In this document: piece after piece, positions 24,801 to 36,603 of the stretch
How the letters are laid out: every line of letters begins with the position of its first letter
How positions within the stretch are numbered: the first letter of the stretch is position 1
NCBI GenBank assembly: GCA_037178855.1
Contig: JASJZC010000007.1
Location: forward strand, 4,216,001-4,280,000
Direction: 5' to 3'
DNA length: 64,000 nt
From: Oscheius sp. JU75
Taxonomy: Eukaryota; Nematoda; Chromadorea; Rhabditida; Rhabditidae
Made by a program: the position numbers and the translations under genes
The notes under the pieces: model-generated
The model's database searches: none
What the model saw: only the letters and a program-made list of their open reading frames with translations
What the model was told of the DNA's origin: nothing

Positions 24801-25302
24801 CGAATGACTCGAAATTCACAGATCTCACTTCTACTGAGAAGCTCTAGAATTTGTCTGTTTGGAATTTTAACTAAATGAAGAGAACATTTTTTTTTCTGTT
24901 AGATAAACCTCTAGTGAATGCCCGAAAATTCTTTCTTTACTGTTAATGAACGATTTACAGAAGCCACAGTAACATAAAGGAAATAGTAATGGTAAATTTT
25001 TAGTTATGCTTGATTTTCTACCCTCAAAAGCCTAACGCTTCCAACAACTAACAGAAACTGTTCGAGTACAACTGGGTTGAAGTAGAACCTCAAAGCTGCT
25101 TACTATTGCTTGACTCAGTTAGAATGCTTCGCTGTAAATACTTAATACGGATCGCACTTTGTATTTTTTCTTGCAGGGAGAGAATGACTCCACTGATACT
25201 CGAAGATCGCCGCCTATGGCCGTAAGACCATTGATCATCCCCAAAATCTTTGTAAGGAAAACGCTCGCTACCGTACCCAAGAATCATTTTCAGGCAAACT
25301 GA
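18829..25302 (+). CDS. Troponin T, multi-isoform gene
   Basis: Troponin T anchors the troponin complex to tropomyosin in striated muscle. The common form starts MSDEELY (exon 18829-18848) and joins at 21240 to an acidic exon (21240-21350: [11 protein letters not shown]). Then come 21549-21615 (LTEGEKAMA) and charged exons from 21657, 22225, about 22389, 22549 and about 22700 that carry the [20 protein letters not shown] repeats typical of TnT. The tropomyosin/TnC/TnI-binding core follows: [42 protein letters not shown]. Next are tandem 81-nt exons (23042-23122, 23146-23226) and either a short acidic terminal exon (23271-23387) or the conserved C-terminus in exons 24501-24638 ([16 protein letters not shown]) and 25177-25302. 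A 775-codon exon lies in intron 1. Which of the nematode TnT paralogues this is cannot be told. Confidence 0.93.
18858..21184 (+). CDS. Giant alternative 5' exon of troponin T
   Basis: A single open frame of 775 codons runs from ATG 18858 to a consensus donor (CATCG|GTAACT) at 21184/21185. It ends in phase 2, exactly like the ordinary first exon (18848/18849), so both can splice to the acceptor at 21239/21240 and continue in frame into the acidic TnT exon. If the donor is not used the frame stops at once (TAA 21186-21188). The N-terminal ~110 residues are Ser/Arg rich ([19 protein letters not shown]); a conserved-looking helical segment [20 protein letters not shown] follows. The C-terminal half is basic and Pro/Arg rich, ending [16 protein letters not shown]. 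No domain is recognised. An acceptor-like TTTTTTCAACAG at about 18930 could be an alternative entry point. It may be an N-terminal extension of TnT or a nested gene sharing the intron. Confidence 0.8.
23042..23226 (+). other. Tandem, probably mutually exclusive TnT exons
   Basis: Exon A (23042-23122) and exon B (23146-23226) are both 81 nt, both phase 0, and align residue for residue: each opens Pro-Arg/Lys, shares VSKY at the same place, and ends with a basic-Ser-hydrophobic run (KRSVF versus RRSMY). The intron between them is 23 nt. Only one is expected per mRNA. Exon B, with [12 protein letters not shown], is the version closer to other TnTs. Confidence 0.85.
23271..23387 (+). other. Alternative terminal TnT exon, acidic tail
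   Basis: After exon B a 44-nt intron with a GTTAAG acceptor leads to 38 codons plus TAG ending [18 protein letters not shown]. This would end the protein before the conserved [11 protein letters not shown]-terminus encoded downstream. It is inferred from the splice signals and frame only. Confidence 0.6.
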
Positions 25303-28300
25303 TGCTCCACTTTAAGTCGTTTGCAAAGTTCAAAACTGACAGCTCCGTGTTATTTTTATCATAATTATGGTTATATCTGTGTGTGTGCGACCAATATGTA
25401 ATTCGAATGAACGAATATTTAAGTGCCCCAGTATCTGGCTACTGTGTAATCAACGCAAAAAAACCCCGTTAGCCTGAACTGAAATTGCACTTTAGGAAAA
25501 TAATCTGCTGTTTCATATAGTGTGGATAGTCTTATTTCGTGTACGGAGATTATCACAGAGTCTGTTCCGTTCGTGAAGACGGCTGTTTCTGGTGACGCTC
25601 GTCGTGGTCAGATTGGCTGAAGTTCAGAGGATTAGAAATGGAAAAACTGCAAATTAGAGGACTTCCTTTTTCTATGAGGCATGTCATCCAATACAAACTG
25701 ATGGACTCCGGATCAGAACACGGCTAAGAAGAGCTAGGCGTTCCTCAAATAGGAACAGAGAGGTTCCGAACAGACGTTATGTTAAGCCGGAAGAAATGCG
25801 AGAGGTGAATAAGGTGTTCCTGAGACGATTAGAATAAGCTCAAATGATGTTAGCCTGTTTTCGAGATTGTGCTTCCCTGTTTGACCAGGATTTTCCTACT
25901 TGATTATATAATAAGACGGAAAAGTGAGCAAGAGATCATTCATGGTTCTTTGCACTTCGTCCTTTTTTTTCGAGGCTCAGTGACTGCAGAGTTGAATGAC
26001 TCCAATTCTAACAGGTTGAAGTGTTCTATGTATATTTGGAGAATTTATGAAACTTTCTTTCTGCTTCAAAGCCATTTTGCTCTTTATGGTCGAAAAGTTG
26101 TGATAACATGACGTACTATAGTAAACATATAGTCCATTTGTGGCAACATGGAAAACTTGACCGATGCGATTTCATAACAGAACGCAAAAAGTACTCCCAG
26201 AAAAGTTTACCAGTAAAAGCAAATATTTCATTCCTATGCTCACAGATGTTTTAACAGCTCTGAAACTGCACGATGCAATGTTTAGCAAATAATACATCGA
26301 TTTTTTTAACGCATTCTGGGACACAACTGGTTAGGAACGTTGTAGATGTTTTCTCCAACCTTGTACTTCTCGCAGAGACCCGTCGTGGATTCATTTAAGT
26401 CTCCTCTGTCGAACACCTTGCGTTGTCCGTGCTGGACAGAATGTCACAACTACTATTCTTATTCATCTAGATTGAGAACGCGTTTGAATATAATCACTCT
26501 GACTGAGAAGACATAACGAAATTTAGCTATCTAAGTCCCCACTCGATTAGAATAGCTCCCTAAATGGCGGAATGAGCACGCTTGCACTTAAACCGGAACA
26601 AGCAACAAATATTTATCCAACAGAAACTTCAAAAATCCACGAGGTCCCTCTCCAAATTAACAATTTTATCCCTGCAGGGAGGATTGTTCTTCAAAGCAAC
26701 ACAAACCAGTGTGTGTGGGAGATAAGTTGGGAGGCTCTGTTATTTTGAGAAAAGCTCTCAGAAAGCTTGGACAGAAAGTGTTCAAGATTAGGAAGCGGAT
26801 TGGCCCTGGTGAATATTACAATTGCGGTACCAAATGCCTTTAAGTCAAACTATCTCCAAATTTTAAGGTTCACTGCTTACATCACCTTTAGACGCCTTCA
26901 AAGAACGACCCCAAGTCTACACGGCTGTCTGACTTTTCTAACCCGCCTTTTAGGCCTACTATGGCATCGAGTGTCCTTTCAATTGCTGGATAGAGCAAAA
27001 TTAGATGGCTATCTGACGTGATGCCCTGTAAATAAAACCCTTAGCAAATAAATCTTTGCAATAGTCCACATTACGTAGCGTAGGCCATGTTTTTGTATAA
27101 TACATAATGAAAAGCTGGTCATTTGACAGATGATCAGCTGTCCAATTGCTTTACTTTGGCTATTACTTTGTGATATAAGGGTACGAGACTACAGTAGCCT
27201 GTCTTCATTGGGTTTACTCCCGACAACACCCGGGATGTTAAATTTGGCTAAGCCATTTAGCTAATCACATTTACACGTGTCTACACGTGAATTTATAACT
27301 GTGACGGCTATTTCGGAGTGCTCAGCTTCCGGATTAATATCAAAGGGGATTCCCCGTGCGAGAGTGGTTGAGACGTCTTGACTCACCTTTGAAATTCAGT
27401 GACTCTAGAATTAGTGACAGTACTCGGGATATTTAGAGATAACTAGATCCGAAGAAACAATCTTGAACCAAAAATTAGTCTGGTGACTTGGTGGAACATC
27501 AAAGACAAATGCATAGTTTGATATTTATTACAATCTCCTATTCAGCGATGATACTCCGAAGTGCTGAAGATCGACAGAACAGCTTCTACGGGAAAAAAAG
27601 TGAATTAGTCGCTTTTCGTTGTCCATTTCGCAGAAACCGAACCTCCTGGGTGGCTAGCTTAGAGGTATAACTTTAAAGTCATAATAACCCCGAAATCTAT
27701 CAAGAACTTCCTTCAGTCATGTTGCGATTAAGTTTGAATGATCACTTTTGGGTTTTCGGGACACAAAAAAACTTTTCGCTGAACAGTTTCTGGCCCAAAC
27801 CAGTTAAAAATATTTATCGCACAAACATCGAGATGTCGTCCCGATTGTGATGTACTTGGAACCACGCTGTTTTCTCAAATGACTCTCCGACATTCGAAGG
27901 TCATTTCTCACAAGTGTTTTGTTTTTACTGTTTGACCCATAAACGGCTAGTTAAGACATTGTCTGCGTCGTTTAGAATGTTTCGTCATGACGACAGACCG
28001 TGAAAACAGTGTACACTTGCTAATATACGGTAGCACAAGTTTTCAACAAAATAGATCTGAACAAGACAACAGCCGTTTGTAGTATTTCCCTGTTGTTCAC
28101 ATCTAGCCCCGCTGCTTTGGAATTTTTACGAATCTGATCAACAGCTCATTGGGCTTTCTCATGCGAAACATGGCGAATAAAATGGAAAGTGAAGAGCTCA
28201 ATGCTCCTGAATGCTGGAGACGTCACAATCGCTGTCTGCTCTACTGCTCTGCTTTACCGAACAATACATGTGATCTCCTCAACCCGCGGAAAACTCTCGT

Positions 28301-29042
28301 TGAATCAGAATTCCAGTGATCTCAAGGAAGCGGTTGCTCTAATTCTTAGATATAATCAAGCAGTCCAGATCAGAGATCTGGTTGTTATGATGTGAGAATA
28401 ATACAAAAGAGTACCTCACATTTGAAACCGAAATCCAGAATTGATGACAGATGAGACGTAAAGGGTGCCCTACAAAACGAACGCCACTCTGACGCTCATT
28501 TTTGCCCGGCTGGCATTACAAATAGCGGAACGAGCTTAACATATCGTATTCTGCAAAGCTCCAACTTAGTCATAGGCTGATACAAGCGTTCCGTCTTAAA
28601 AGTGCAAAGTTTTAAGAATTATTTCAGTTCTAAGAAAGATTTGAGAGGAAGTTCTATCCGCTTGAAACTTAAGCGGTCCATGGAACCATTAGAATAATGG
28701 GCTTTGTCCACATTTCTCAAACGGTTACTTTTCTTCACGGAAATTTCAATTTTAGTAGTCAGAAAAGGAAAATCAAAGTTCAAGAGTAGACAGAATTGCA
28801 ACTGATCACAATTTATTACCCGATACGGTTACAAATAAGATCATAACGGGAGATCAACTTTTGTTGGGTTTTGTACATACAATAGAGATCGGCATTATGA
28901 GTATGTATAAATAGGCTTCTAGAACACTTTCCCTCAAAAAAGGACACGTCGAATTCTGTGCTCCCCAATTAAGGGGTCACTGGGCTTTCTAAAAAGTCTA
29001 CTAACTACCTAACAAAAATTTGGGTTCACCGGGCACGGGATG
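25303..29042. other. Gene-poor stretch after troponin T
   Basis: AT-rich with only short open frames (up to ~84 codons, for example 26767-27021). A ~45-codon Arg-rich open frame near 25690-25838 (ending FLRRLE) has no identity. The start should be the TnT 3' UTR. No repeats or RNA genes recognised. Confidence 0.45.
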
Positions 29043-30299
29043 TCACAGTTTTGTTTCTGATTCGCCTGGTAAGGCTGTGGGATAAAAGAATATTTCTGCT
29101 CGGTCCTCTCCGACCTCGTTTGACGCCACACATGTGAAAGTTCCCATGTGCTCGTCCCATTGAGCGTTCTTGATCAGCAGATCACCATTAGGGAAGACCT
29201 GAAAAAAGAGATTCAGTATTATTGACGTGAGAACGCGAACGTTGTAATGAACCTTGTGATGTCAGGGACAATCCATCTTGGCCAGACTACGCAAAAAGAA
29301 AGCGCCTGACTTTTGCGGAAATGTTGTCTGGAAGCTTACCTCGTACCCGGGATGATTATTTAACAGCTCGCGTTCTTGGTTGTACCACGCTATGGCGGCA
29401 TTCTTCTGACTCCTGCAGAGGAGCTGCACACTGTTTCCTTCATTTTCGAATCGAGACTCGGACCAGAGCTGGATGTAGGGAGGCTGAGGAGCGATTTCGC
29501 AAGACGACGTGCCAACTGAAAAAGATCAAATAGTGGGGAGCTTCCGCAATGCGTTTTCAATTACTACGCATACGTGAAGGACGTAGACACCTAATCGCCT
29601 CAACGCCTTTGACGGATATTGTGTAGCTTATTCAGGATATTAGCAACATGTGGAAAACGCGAATGCAAAAGGTGTGCGACATTTCAATCTTTCCGAAAAC
29701 GTACCAACTGTCAACTTGGCCACCTTCTCGATGGTCTGCCGTCCATTCGTGGCTATGCACTTGTACCGCCCTTGATGTTGACTGCTAACGCAAGGAATCC
29801 TCAATCGGCTAGAAGTGATTCCGTGCTGAATGGTCGGCTTCGCCACATTTCTTAGCTTCTCGTAAACTGTAGTTTCGTACTGACCGTCGACGATTTTACC
29901 ATTGTGCTCCCTGAGAAATTAGCCGTTGGGATAATCAGGGTTGTAAACGAACCACAAAATGACAGGAGTAGGTATACCCGTAACTTCACACGTCATTTCT
30001 AGCTCTGAACCAGCATCGAGTGTCCGATCTTCCATAGTATCTTTTGTGAAACTGAGCTCCGGAGGGCTTGAGAGTTCAGCTGAAACAGATGGTTACAGTC
30101 TGTCTGTGAGGCGAACTCACTTTTGTCCAATTCTTCGCTGAGCGACCACATGGAATGGTCCATATTCTGAAAGATATGAAATTAGACAGGTCCAGTGCTT
30201 TCAGAATAAAACAAATGTAGGTCACGTGGTATACCGTACCTTAACAACTCTTGAATAAACGTTGGAGAACAAGCAGAGACTGACAATAAGGCGGAGCAT
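29043..30299 (-). CDS. Secreted two-Ig protein of the ZIG family
   Basis: Exon 1 encodes a signal peptide (MLRLIVSLCLFSNVYS). After a short N-terminal segment (MDHSMWSLSEELDK) come two I-set Ig domains. The first has the Cys in ELEMTCEVTGIPTPVILW and the partner in YKCIATN; the second has VQLLCRSQ...IAWYNQE and GTFTCVASNEVGEDRAE. The order and the FPNGDLLI segment match C. elegans ZIG-2/3/4, small secreted neuronal Ig proteins that maintain axon position. The intron splitting the first Ig domain has an unusual boundary (donor GTTTAC, acceptor possibly ...CAGGGAG), so a few residues around WFHNGK are uncertain. There is no TM helix or GPI signal, so it is secreted. The stop is at 29043-29045. 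Confidence 0.88.
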
Positions 30300-30336
30300 T
30301 CTGTCACAACGTGCCTCGTACTGTGGCTATGGCTGC

Positions 30337-30344
30337 TTATATAC
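30337..30344 (-). promoter_or_regulatory. TATA box of the zig gene
   Basis: TATATAAG on the minus strand 38 nt before the zig ATG, implying a very short 5' UTR and a promoter-proximal start codon. Confidence 0.6.
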
Positions 30345-30720
30345 CAAATGGGCGTGAGACATGGGGGGGGCGGGGCGAAGGAGATATGAGAAAGGGGGAA
30401 TAAGCTATCAAAACTGACTATCCTTTTGAGGTCTACTGTCAAGAGTAATGTACTTTCCAGGAACTGTGGCTCAAATGCACCACAGGTCAGATATTTGTGT
30501 CAGTACAATGATAGTGTCGTTATCTGCAACTGCTTTTATAAGACCGTCAGTTGCATTTGTGGCAGCAATCCAAGAAAAACAGCTGAAAGGTCAGTTGTTC
30601 ATTGCTGCTTAGATACAATTTCCTATCATATGATGCATTTTGCTGGATCGGCGATGTAACACAACCAGTTCCACCAAGGCTGTAGAATACATCACATGTG
30701 CCTACTCCATAGTCCAGTCC

Positions 30721-30785
30721 CGTGTAAATGGCTAAAGGAAAGTTAATCTGTAGTACAGATCAACTTTCCTTTAGCCATTTACACG
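30721..30785. repeat. 65-bp near-perfect palindrome
   Basis: Two 32-nt arms meet around a single central G at 30753 with one mismatch (30745 against 30761). The outer 24 bp (CGTGTAAATGGCTAAAGGAA... and its complement) are perfect. The DNA is AT-rich and non-coding. It could be a small foldback element, a hairpin RNA precursor or a cruciform site; nothing in the sequence decides. Confidence 0.9.
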
Positions 30786-33700
30786 CACAACAGAACAAAT
30801 CACAACAACGCGGTAGGTCTGCATATTGTATCTGAGAAAGCATCTGTTTGTACTCTAGTTTACCGGCGTATAGCAGCTGATATGCAAATGACGATTATTT
30901 CAGCAGGCCTTCAATGTAAATAAGAGGCGATTATCATGTTGGAAGCTCTGGCATCCACAATATCTTCAGAACAAGAGAAATAGTCAATTTCTGATTAACC
31001 ACGCTATTTTTTGAACGCAGTCTATCTTTAAATGTCGAACGACAAAGTTTGAGCAAGCCTTGCATGAAACTTGTGCCTTAAATGGACCAGAAGAAAAATC
31101 AAGTGCAACATTTTGTAGGAAATGGCTTTTTCGTAGAACGAGAGAGTAAGTGTAAAAACAAACATTTTAAGGAGAGAGGCCAGCTTCTTTGCACGAGACC
31201 CGAGAGCGAACATCTAAGGTCAATCTTACGGTAGCTCCTATGATTTCTTTCATTTTGAATCTATAGCCCGGTGACCGTTTCCTCTGATTCAAGGCTTCTG
31301 ACAGTTTTAGAAAGTAATAAAAATACTTCGTAGCACAGATGTATTTTTTTACTTAGGTAATTGTATGCAATCTTTAGCCGATTAAGCCAGTTTCTTCCGT
31401 GTTTGAACTTCATTACTCTGCGGTCACTTGCTCATGACGGAGAGGAACAAAAGGAGGACTGCGTTCCTCCAAGCTGCATACTTAACTTTACGGATACCAA
31501 CTGGTGCCAGCCTGAGCTCATAATATCCAGTCATAGTGTAACACTGTTTACTCATGCATCATCTGATAAACAACACTTGGGACAGGTGTTCCTTCGTTCC
31601 CGTTCCTCAGGGATGACCGATTTGGCAATATTGGAAGTGTGTAGGCGGCGGAAACGGGCCGAAGTAAACTTTTAAGTAGTGATGCCTGCTACAATGATCT
31701 TTGTCAAGTGCATGATTGCATGAGTTGAGTTAGTCAGGTACAGCGCCAAAAAACTGTTGACTTAATACAATTTGAATGACGAAGAGATTTATACCGATTG
31801 GCTAGGCTGCAAAAAACTGCAACTAATACTTCCATCAGAGGGCACGGTTGATTCATGCATCGCCATGACCTGAATACCAAAATTCTAATAACAGATGTCG
31901 CGAGTGTGAGTGATTGTCGCTCTCCGACAAGAATTCAAACATTGAAATTCTCGGATCATGAGTCCAATTCCTTCCAATCGTCAAAATTTTGCTGAATGCG
32001 GAGCGGTATTATCTGCACTCTCAAATGAAAATCCAGAGCCTGACTGCAATAATTCCCGAATGATAAAGAAATCTCTGAATGAAGAAAAAAATCGTCTTCG
32101 ACCCTTTTCAATTTCTTTAAGAGCAGTCAAATTGTTGAGATGAGCAACAAGTTGGTGAAATGCACCAATTCGCTGAAAGGAAATCCCTCTACATGGTTCA
32201 GCTTCCTACAATACTGATAATACTGAAAGGGAAGCTATAGTGCAGAGGGATCTACTGCCATCCGAATCATCAGCTTTTGGCCTTTTATTCTCACAGGGAC
32301 TCCTAATTCAGGGCGAAGATAGTTTATTCTTCTATTTTAAGGCAAGTATTCCTGTTCAGATTAAGTCCTTCCTTCAAGACCATTCGTTCCAGACATTTCG
32401 TGTCTCTTCACGGGAGAAATCGCCATGATTCTTTCTTGACGTAATAGCGTAGATATAATCGTGAGGAAAAATCGCCGAAAGAGCCTCTCATCTAATAATA
32501 CATGTGGCTGAGCATCTGTATCTGGAATATCCTCAAATATCCCACAATGATTGTGAACTGAATTTGTAGATCTTTGGTGACATCAACTTGGACTGTTCAA
32601 GCGTAGATAAGTCTGATTCCGTCTTTGGCGAGAGTGCAAATGTTTTAGGGACAAGCTGGCTTGAGGACAAACTAGAGACTTTTGTATTCTACAGTTTTAC
32701 AACTTTATCACCTACAGTTGATAAAGTTGTAAATTTTAGGATGTTAAAAAAGGCAATTAACCTCTAATTATTCCTTATCTAGATAACAGATAGTATCTGA
32801 GAGTAGTAGTTCAGTTTTTAAATTTCAAACATTCTTTCTCAGGCGGTATCGCGCTTAGAGAAGATTCGCAACGTTTCCTCAGCTGCACTGGACTTTTTAC
32901 TTGATCTTGATATTTCCACTTCAGTTTCTGCTCACTTAAAATACAACAGGTGTATTACGACAAGTCAAATCCGTAGTAGTCATCCTTGTACGCCTTGCAA
33001 GTAGGGAAAACACTTCAGCCAGACGACATTTTGATTTTAATCCACAGCCATGATTTCGCATTGTTTTGGTAAAAACTGGGTAACAAATTCAACCGGAAAT
33101 CCATTAAAAATCCTGTAGGGAAGAACCTATAATACTAACTAAGCTGAAGATGAACTGCTTTGAGTGTATCAGTTCGAAAATCCGTGTATTTATTTTTTGC
33201 TCTGCGCTACACTCTAATAGCTAAATGTTCTCTGTATACGGATGTATGACAAATCTCAACCATTCTTGATCTCTAAAGCTGTTCAAAGAGGATTGGCGGG
33301 AGATCACGATCAACTTTGTCTGTGGGAGTGCCAAAACACCATATCAGAACACGATTTGGACTACTTCGACTAAGTGGAACACCCGAACGTTGTTTTCGAC
33401 TCTTTCTTTGAGCCAAACCGTTTCGAAATGGTTTGCGCAACGTTGCGTAACGGGCAGTTCTCAGGTCACCCTATACCTCAAACGGTGCGCAAAATAGCAC
33501 CTGCTTCTGTGCGCAACAGTATAACCTCATGCTCGGAGCCATTAGGCTTGCCGGAAGCGCGGGTCAACGACGGGAACAGCTTATTACGAAAGACTCGTTT
33601 TGTTCTGGAGGACTTGTCTTCTGTTTTTGAATGGACCCAGGTGGCAGGTGCATGCCTAACAATCTTATGACTCGGGGAGCTCTTTGTACCATCTCTATCT

Positions 33701-35416
33701 TGTGCATGGGGAGAATAACTGTTTAATCTAGGTAATCCTGCCAGTTACCTGCGGTATGATAAGCACTGATTCACGGATTTGCCGGATGAGATTGCTGCAC
33801 GCGGCTTGGCTTTTGCAAACATCGCCGTAAAAATCCGTTGTTCTAAGGTGTACAGCCAGTGAGTGGGAGAGATATAGAAGAGCACCAATTGGGCTGAAAC
33901 ACTTTTTTATTAGCAAAAATGCTTTTAATCCAACGTTTTTGTCGACAATCGCTTGGCAAAAAAGGATTTAAGCCCTCTACAACTGATAGTTACATTGAAA
34001 TCAAGTCTTTTGCTCACGAGGGAGCAACATGTTTGGTAAAAGACAGAATTTGTCATGGTTTGTCCATGAAGGACTGCTTCCTTGAATACAAGGAAAAACA
34101 TCTGCTGATCTCTCGTACTACCGGCATAGTACTTTCTACTCACAATCATCTCTGAGTGAAGCTTTGGAAGCACAGCTTCTCTATTTCATGACTCAGCTTT
34201 TCTGGAACAGACATCGCTTCTGCGATTCGGATAAACAACTATTCCGGGTCGTGAGTACCGTCCCAACTGGCATATACAGTGGGACGTCACAACTATTGCG
34301 GTAATAAGTTTGGCTCGTGTCAACTTTATTGACATTTTAGTACAGATGCAATTGTCTGGCTCTAAAAAACGATGTACATGAGCCGTGTAGATGGTTATTC
34401 ACTAAGAGGGAATATAATTTTTTTATAAGTTTCAAAGCATGAAATTACCACTTTAAGTGGGCTGTTCCATATTAATCTTAATCTGTCTGCCGCGTGCTTT
34501 CGAACACTCTGTGATACTTCCGTGCATCTAATGACACCACAGACTAATTAGGAAGTGCGCAAGCGCCCGTCTTGATAATATTAGAAGATAGATTCCGTTT
34601 CTCGTTGGACTGCACGTCCATACGTATCCTAAACATAGCGAGAGTAGGTCGCGTATAATGGCGTCACAAGAACGAAGTACAGCTCTGATCCGGATCTTAT
34701 CCGCTTGTTAGGCCAGGATGAGCTAGAAGGTGTATCGCAGGAAAATGGGGATCAGAAACGTTTGTAGAGACAGGGATTGCGCGGGAAAAAAAGTCGGATT
34801 TGATCAAAAACCAGCTTGGGAAACGTTTGCTGGGAATAGTTGAAGATTACATATGCAAAAAGCTATCTCCACCTACACTGCTCAAACAAAAGCTAGAAGA
34901 AAGGTAGCGAGGTGAAGCTTTTAAGATGGGAGTTTGATAAAAGTACATCGAACACTGGGGTCAGCTCACACCAACGATTACTAGGGTACCACAGCAAATG
35001 TAAACCAGACCAAGGCTCGTCAAGGTTAAAATTTTCTAGCTGGCAGTCGCTCGCTAAAAATGAAAATCGCGATTTCTCAGCTTCAGCATCCGCTAGCACT
35101 CAAACTTTTTCCTATAATTTTCGCCACCGAGGATAACCTAGGAAAAAAAATTTGAGGTCAAAAAATAAAAAGAGAAATAAAACTTTTTCAAAAAGAGACC
35201 GATTTCTCTCGATAATCGTTACCCAGATTGATGTGGGAAATCTACCAAGCCATTTGATCCCATACTTAGGCTATATATTCAGTTGCCGCCGCTTGCGCGC
35301 AAAGTTTCTGATCGATACGATTATTCTAGATGGGTCTCCTCGGAAGGTATTTTTTGACATCCAGTTTTTCGAATATTTCAATAATTTACAAGTTTTTATT
35401 TGCGAACCGACTGGAT
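30786..35416. other. Gene-poor stretch
   Basis: Only isolated open frames up to ~104 codons (31361-31675, 33374-33670) without domains or splice context. It contains the hairpin at 32696. No transposase, reverse transcriptase or tRNA was recognised. Confidence 0.45.
32696..32733. repeat. 15-bp perfect hairpin
   Basis: Arms 32696-32710 and 32719-32733 are exact reverse complements (TTTACAACTTTATCA) around an 8-nt loop. Non-coding context. Confidence 0.85.
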
Positions 35417-35485
35417 ATAGTGTGTTCACAAAAAACAACCAAACGACCAGGAATCGCGGGCTTTTTTTGGCGCGGATTCAAACGG

Positions 35486-35934
35486 CTAGAAATTAGCTTC
35501 AAGCATTTCGTCCATCAAACAATTGTCTTTTTCCGTTTTTCTTTTTGTTAAACAACAGGTAACATTCCTTGGAATAAAGTAGGATACGACTTCTCGCTCA
35601 TCTTCGTCCAAATCACTCTTCTCGGACACAAAAGGAACAATATCTTCGGGGGAATCAATACCAATATGAATATCGATCAGGGGAGTAACAAAGTCTGAAT
35701 GCATCTGTTTTCTCCCAATCTTTGAACTCACACAATAAGGGTAGACAACCGGTGAACGTAGCACATGCTCTACATGACGGTCCATCTCATTGTTCCTGTT
35801 ATGCCGAAAAAAGACGAGACAAGTGACGAAGGCGATGGCGAAAAGCACCCACAAAAAAACTCTGCCAGAAAAGAGAGAGGAATGTCTCCATGAACAACAG
35901 CATCCTCCTCACTGTTTCTGCCAAGATCAGCCAT
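35486..35934 (-). pseudogene. Broken membrane-protein ORF, left arm
   Basis: A minus-strand ATG at 35934 opens MADLGRNSEEDAVVHGD and reaches FLAEF, where a T7 run is one base shorter than the right-arm copy (T3-CC-T3). This shifts the frame just before a hydrophobic segment, WVLFAIAFVTCLVFF. After the shift the frame continues ~105 codons (HNRNNEMDRHVEHVL... to LMDEMLEANF). As read, it would be a single-pass membrane protein with an acidic, Asp/Glu-rich C-terminal domain. No family recognised. An unrecognised intron at the shift is possible but no good donor is seen. Confidence 0.5.
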
Positions 35935-36243
35935 TTCTGGGACAACGGAAAGTTTGAACTGTTTTGTTCGAGAAAGAGCGAAACGGTGAAGTCTCGAAGA
36001 AACGGCTTTTGAGAGGGATGAGAGGTCAGAGGTAATTGACAGCGATAGATTTCCCTGTTAACCATGATAACACTGAAGTCTGTTTCATTGAGTACTCGTT
36101 GGATATAGCGAAGGAATAGGGCGGCATGAAACTGCACAGAGTACTCGATGAAACAGACTCCAGTGCCCATCCCCAAACCGACTCCAGTGGCTTTAACTTG
36201 CTGTGAGTTGATGAGTCATTTTTCACGAGTTAGGTGTCGGTGT

Positions 36244-36603
36244 TATCATTGTTAATAGGGAAATCTATCGCTGTCAATTACCTCTAACCTCCCATCCCTC
36301 TCAAAAGCCGTTTCTTCGAAACTTCACCGTTTTGCTCTTTCTCGATCAAAACAGTTCAAACTTTCCGTTGTCCCAGAAATGGCTGATCTTGGCAGAAACT
36401 GTTGTTCCTGGAGACATTCCTCTCTCTTTTCTGGCAGAGTTTCCTTTGTGGGTGCTTTTCGCCATCGCCTTCGTCACTTGTCTCGAAAAACGGAAAAAGA
36501 CGAAATTGTTTGATGCTTGAAGCTAACTTCTAGCCGTTTGAATCCGCGCCAAAAAAAGCCCGCGATTCCTGGTCGTTTGGTTGTTTTTTGTGAACACACT
36601 ATA
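36244..36603 (+). pseudogene. Truncated inverted copy of the membrane-protein ORF
   Basis: The right-arm copy keeps frame across FLAEFPLWVLFAIAF, unlike the left arm. It then jumps over the deleted part to KRKKTKLFDA and stops at 36520. The deletion removes most of the C-terminal domain, so this copy is also defective. Confidence 0.5.

Larger units (their letters stand above)
35417..36603. repeat. Large inverted duplication with internal deletion
   Basis: The left arm (about 35417-36073) and right arm (about 36239-36603) are reverse-complement copies. The right arm lacks ~265 bp that correspond to about 35541-35805. Similarity is high at both ends (for example the GCGCGGATTCAAACGGCTAG block near 35470 and its complement near 36540). 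The ~165-bp spacer holds a smaller inverted repeat (36078-36097 against 36139-36158, one mismatch in 20). No terminal repeat, target-site duplication or transposase was seen, so a segmental inverted duplication is more likely than a transposon. Confidence 0.88.
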
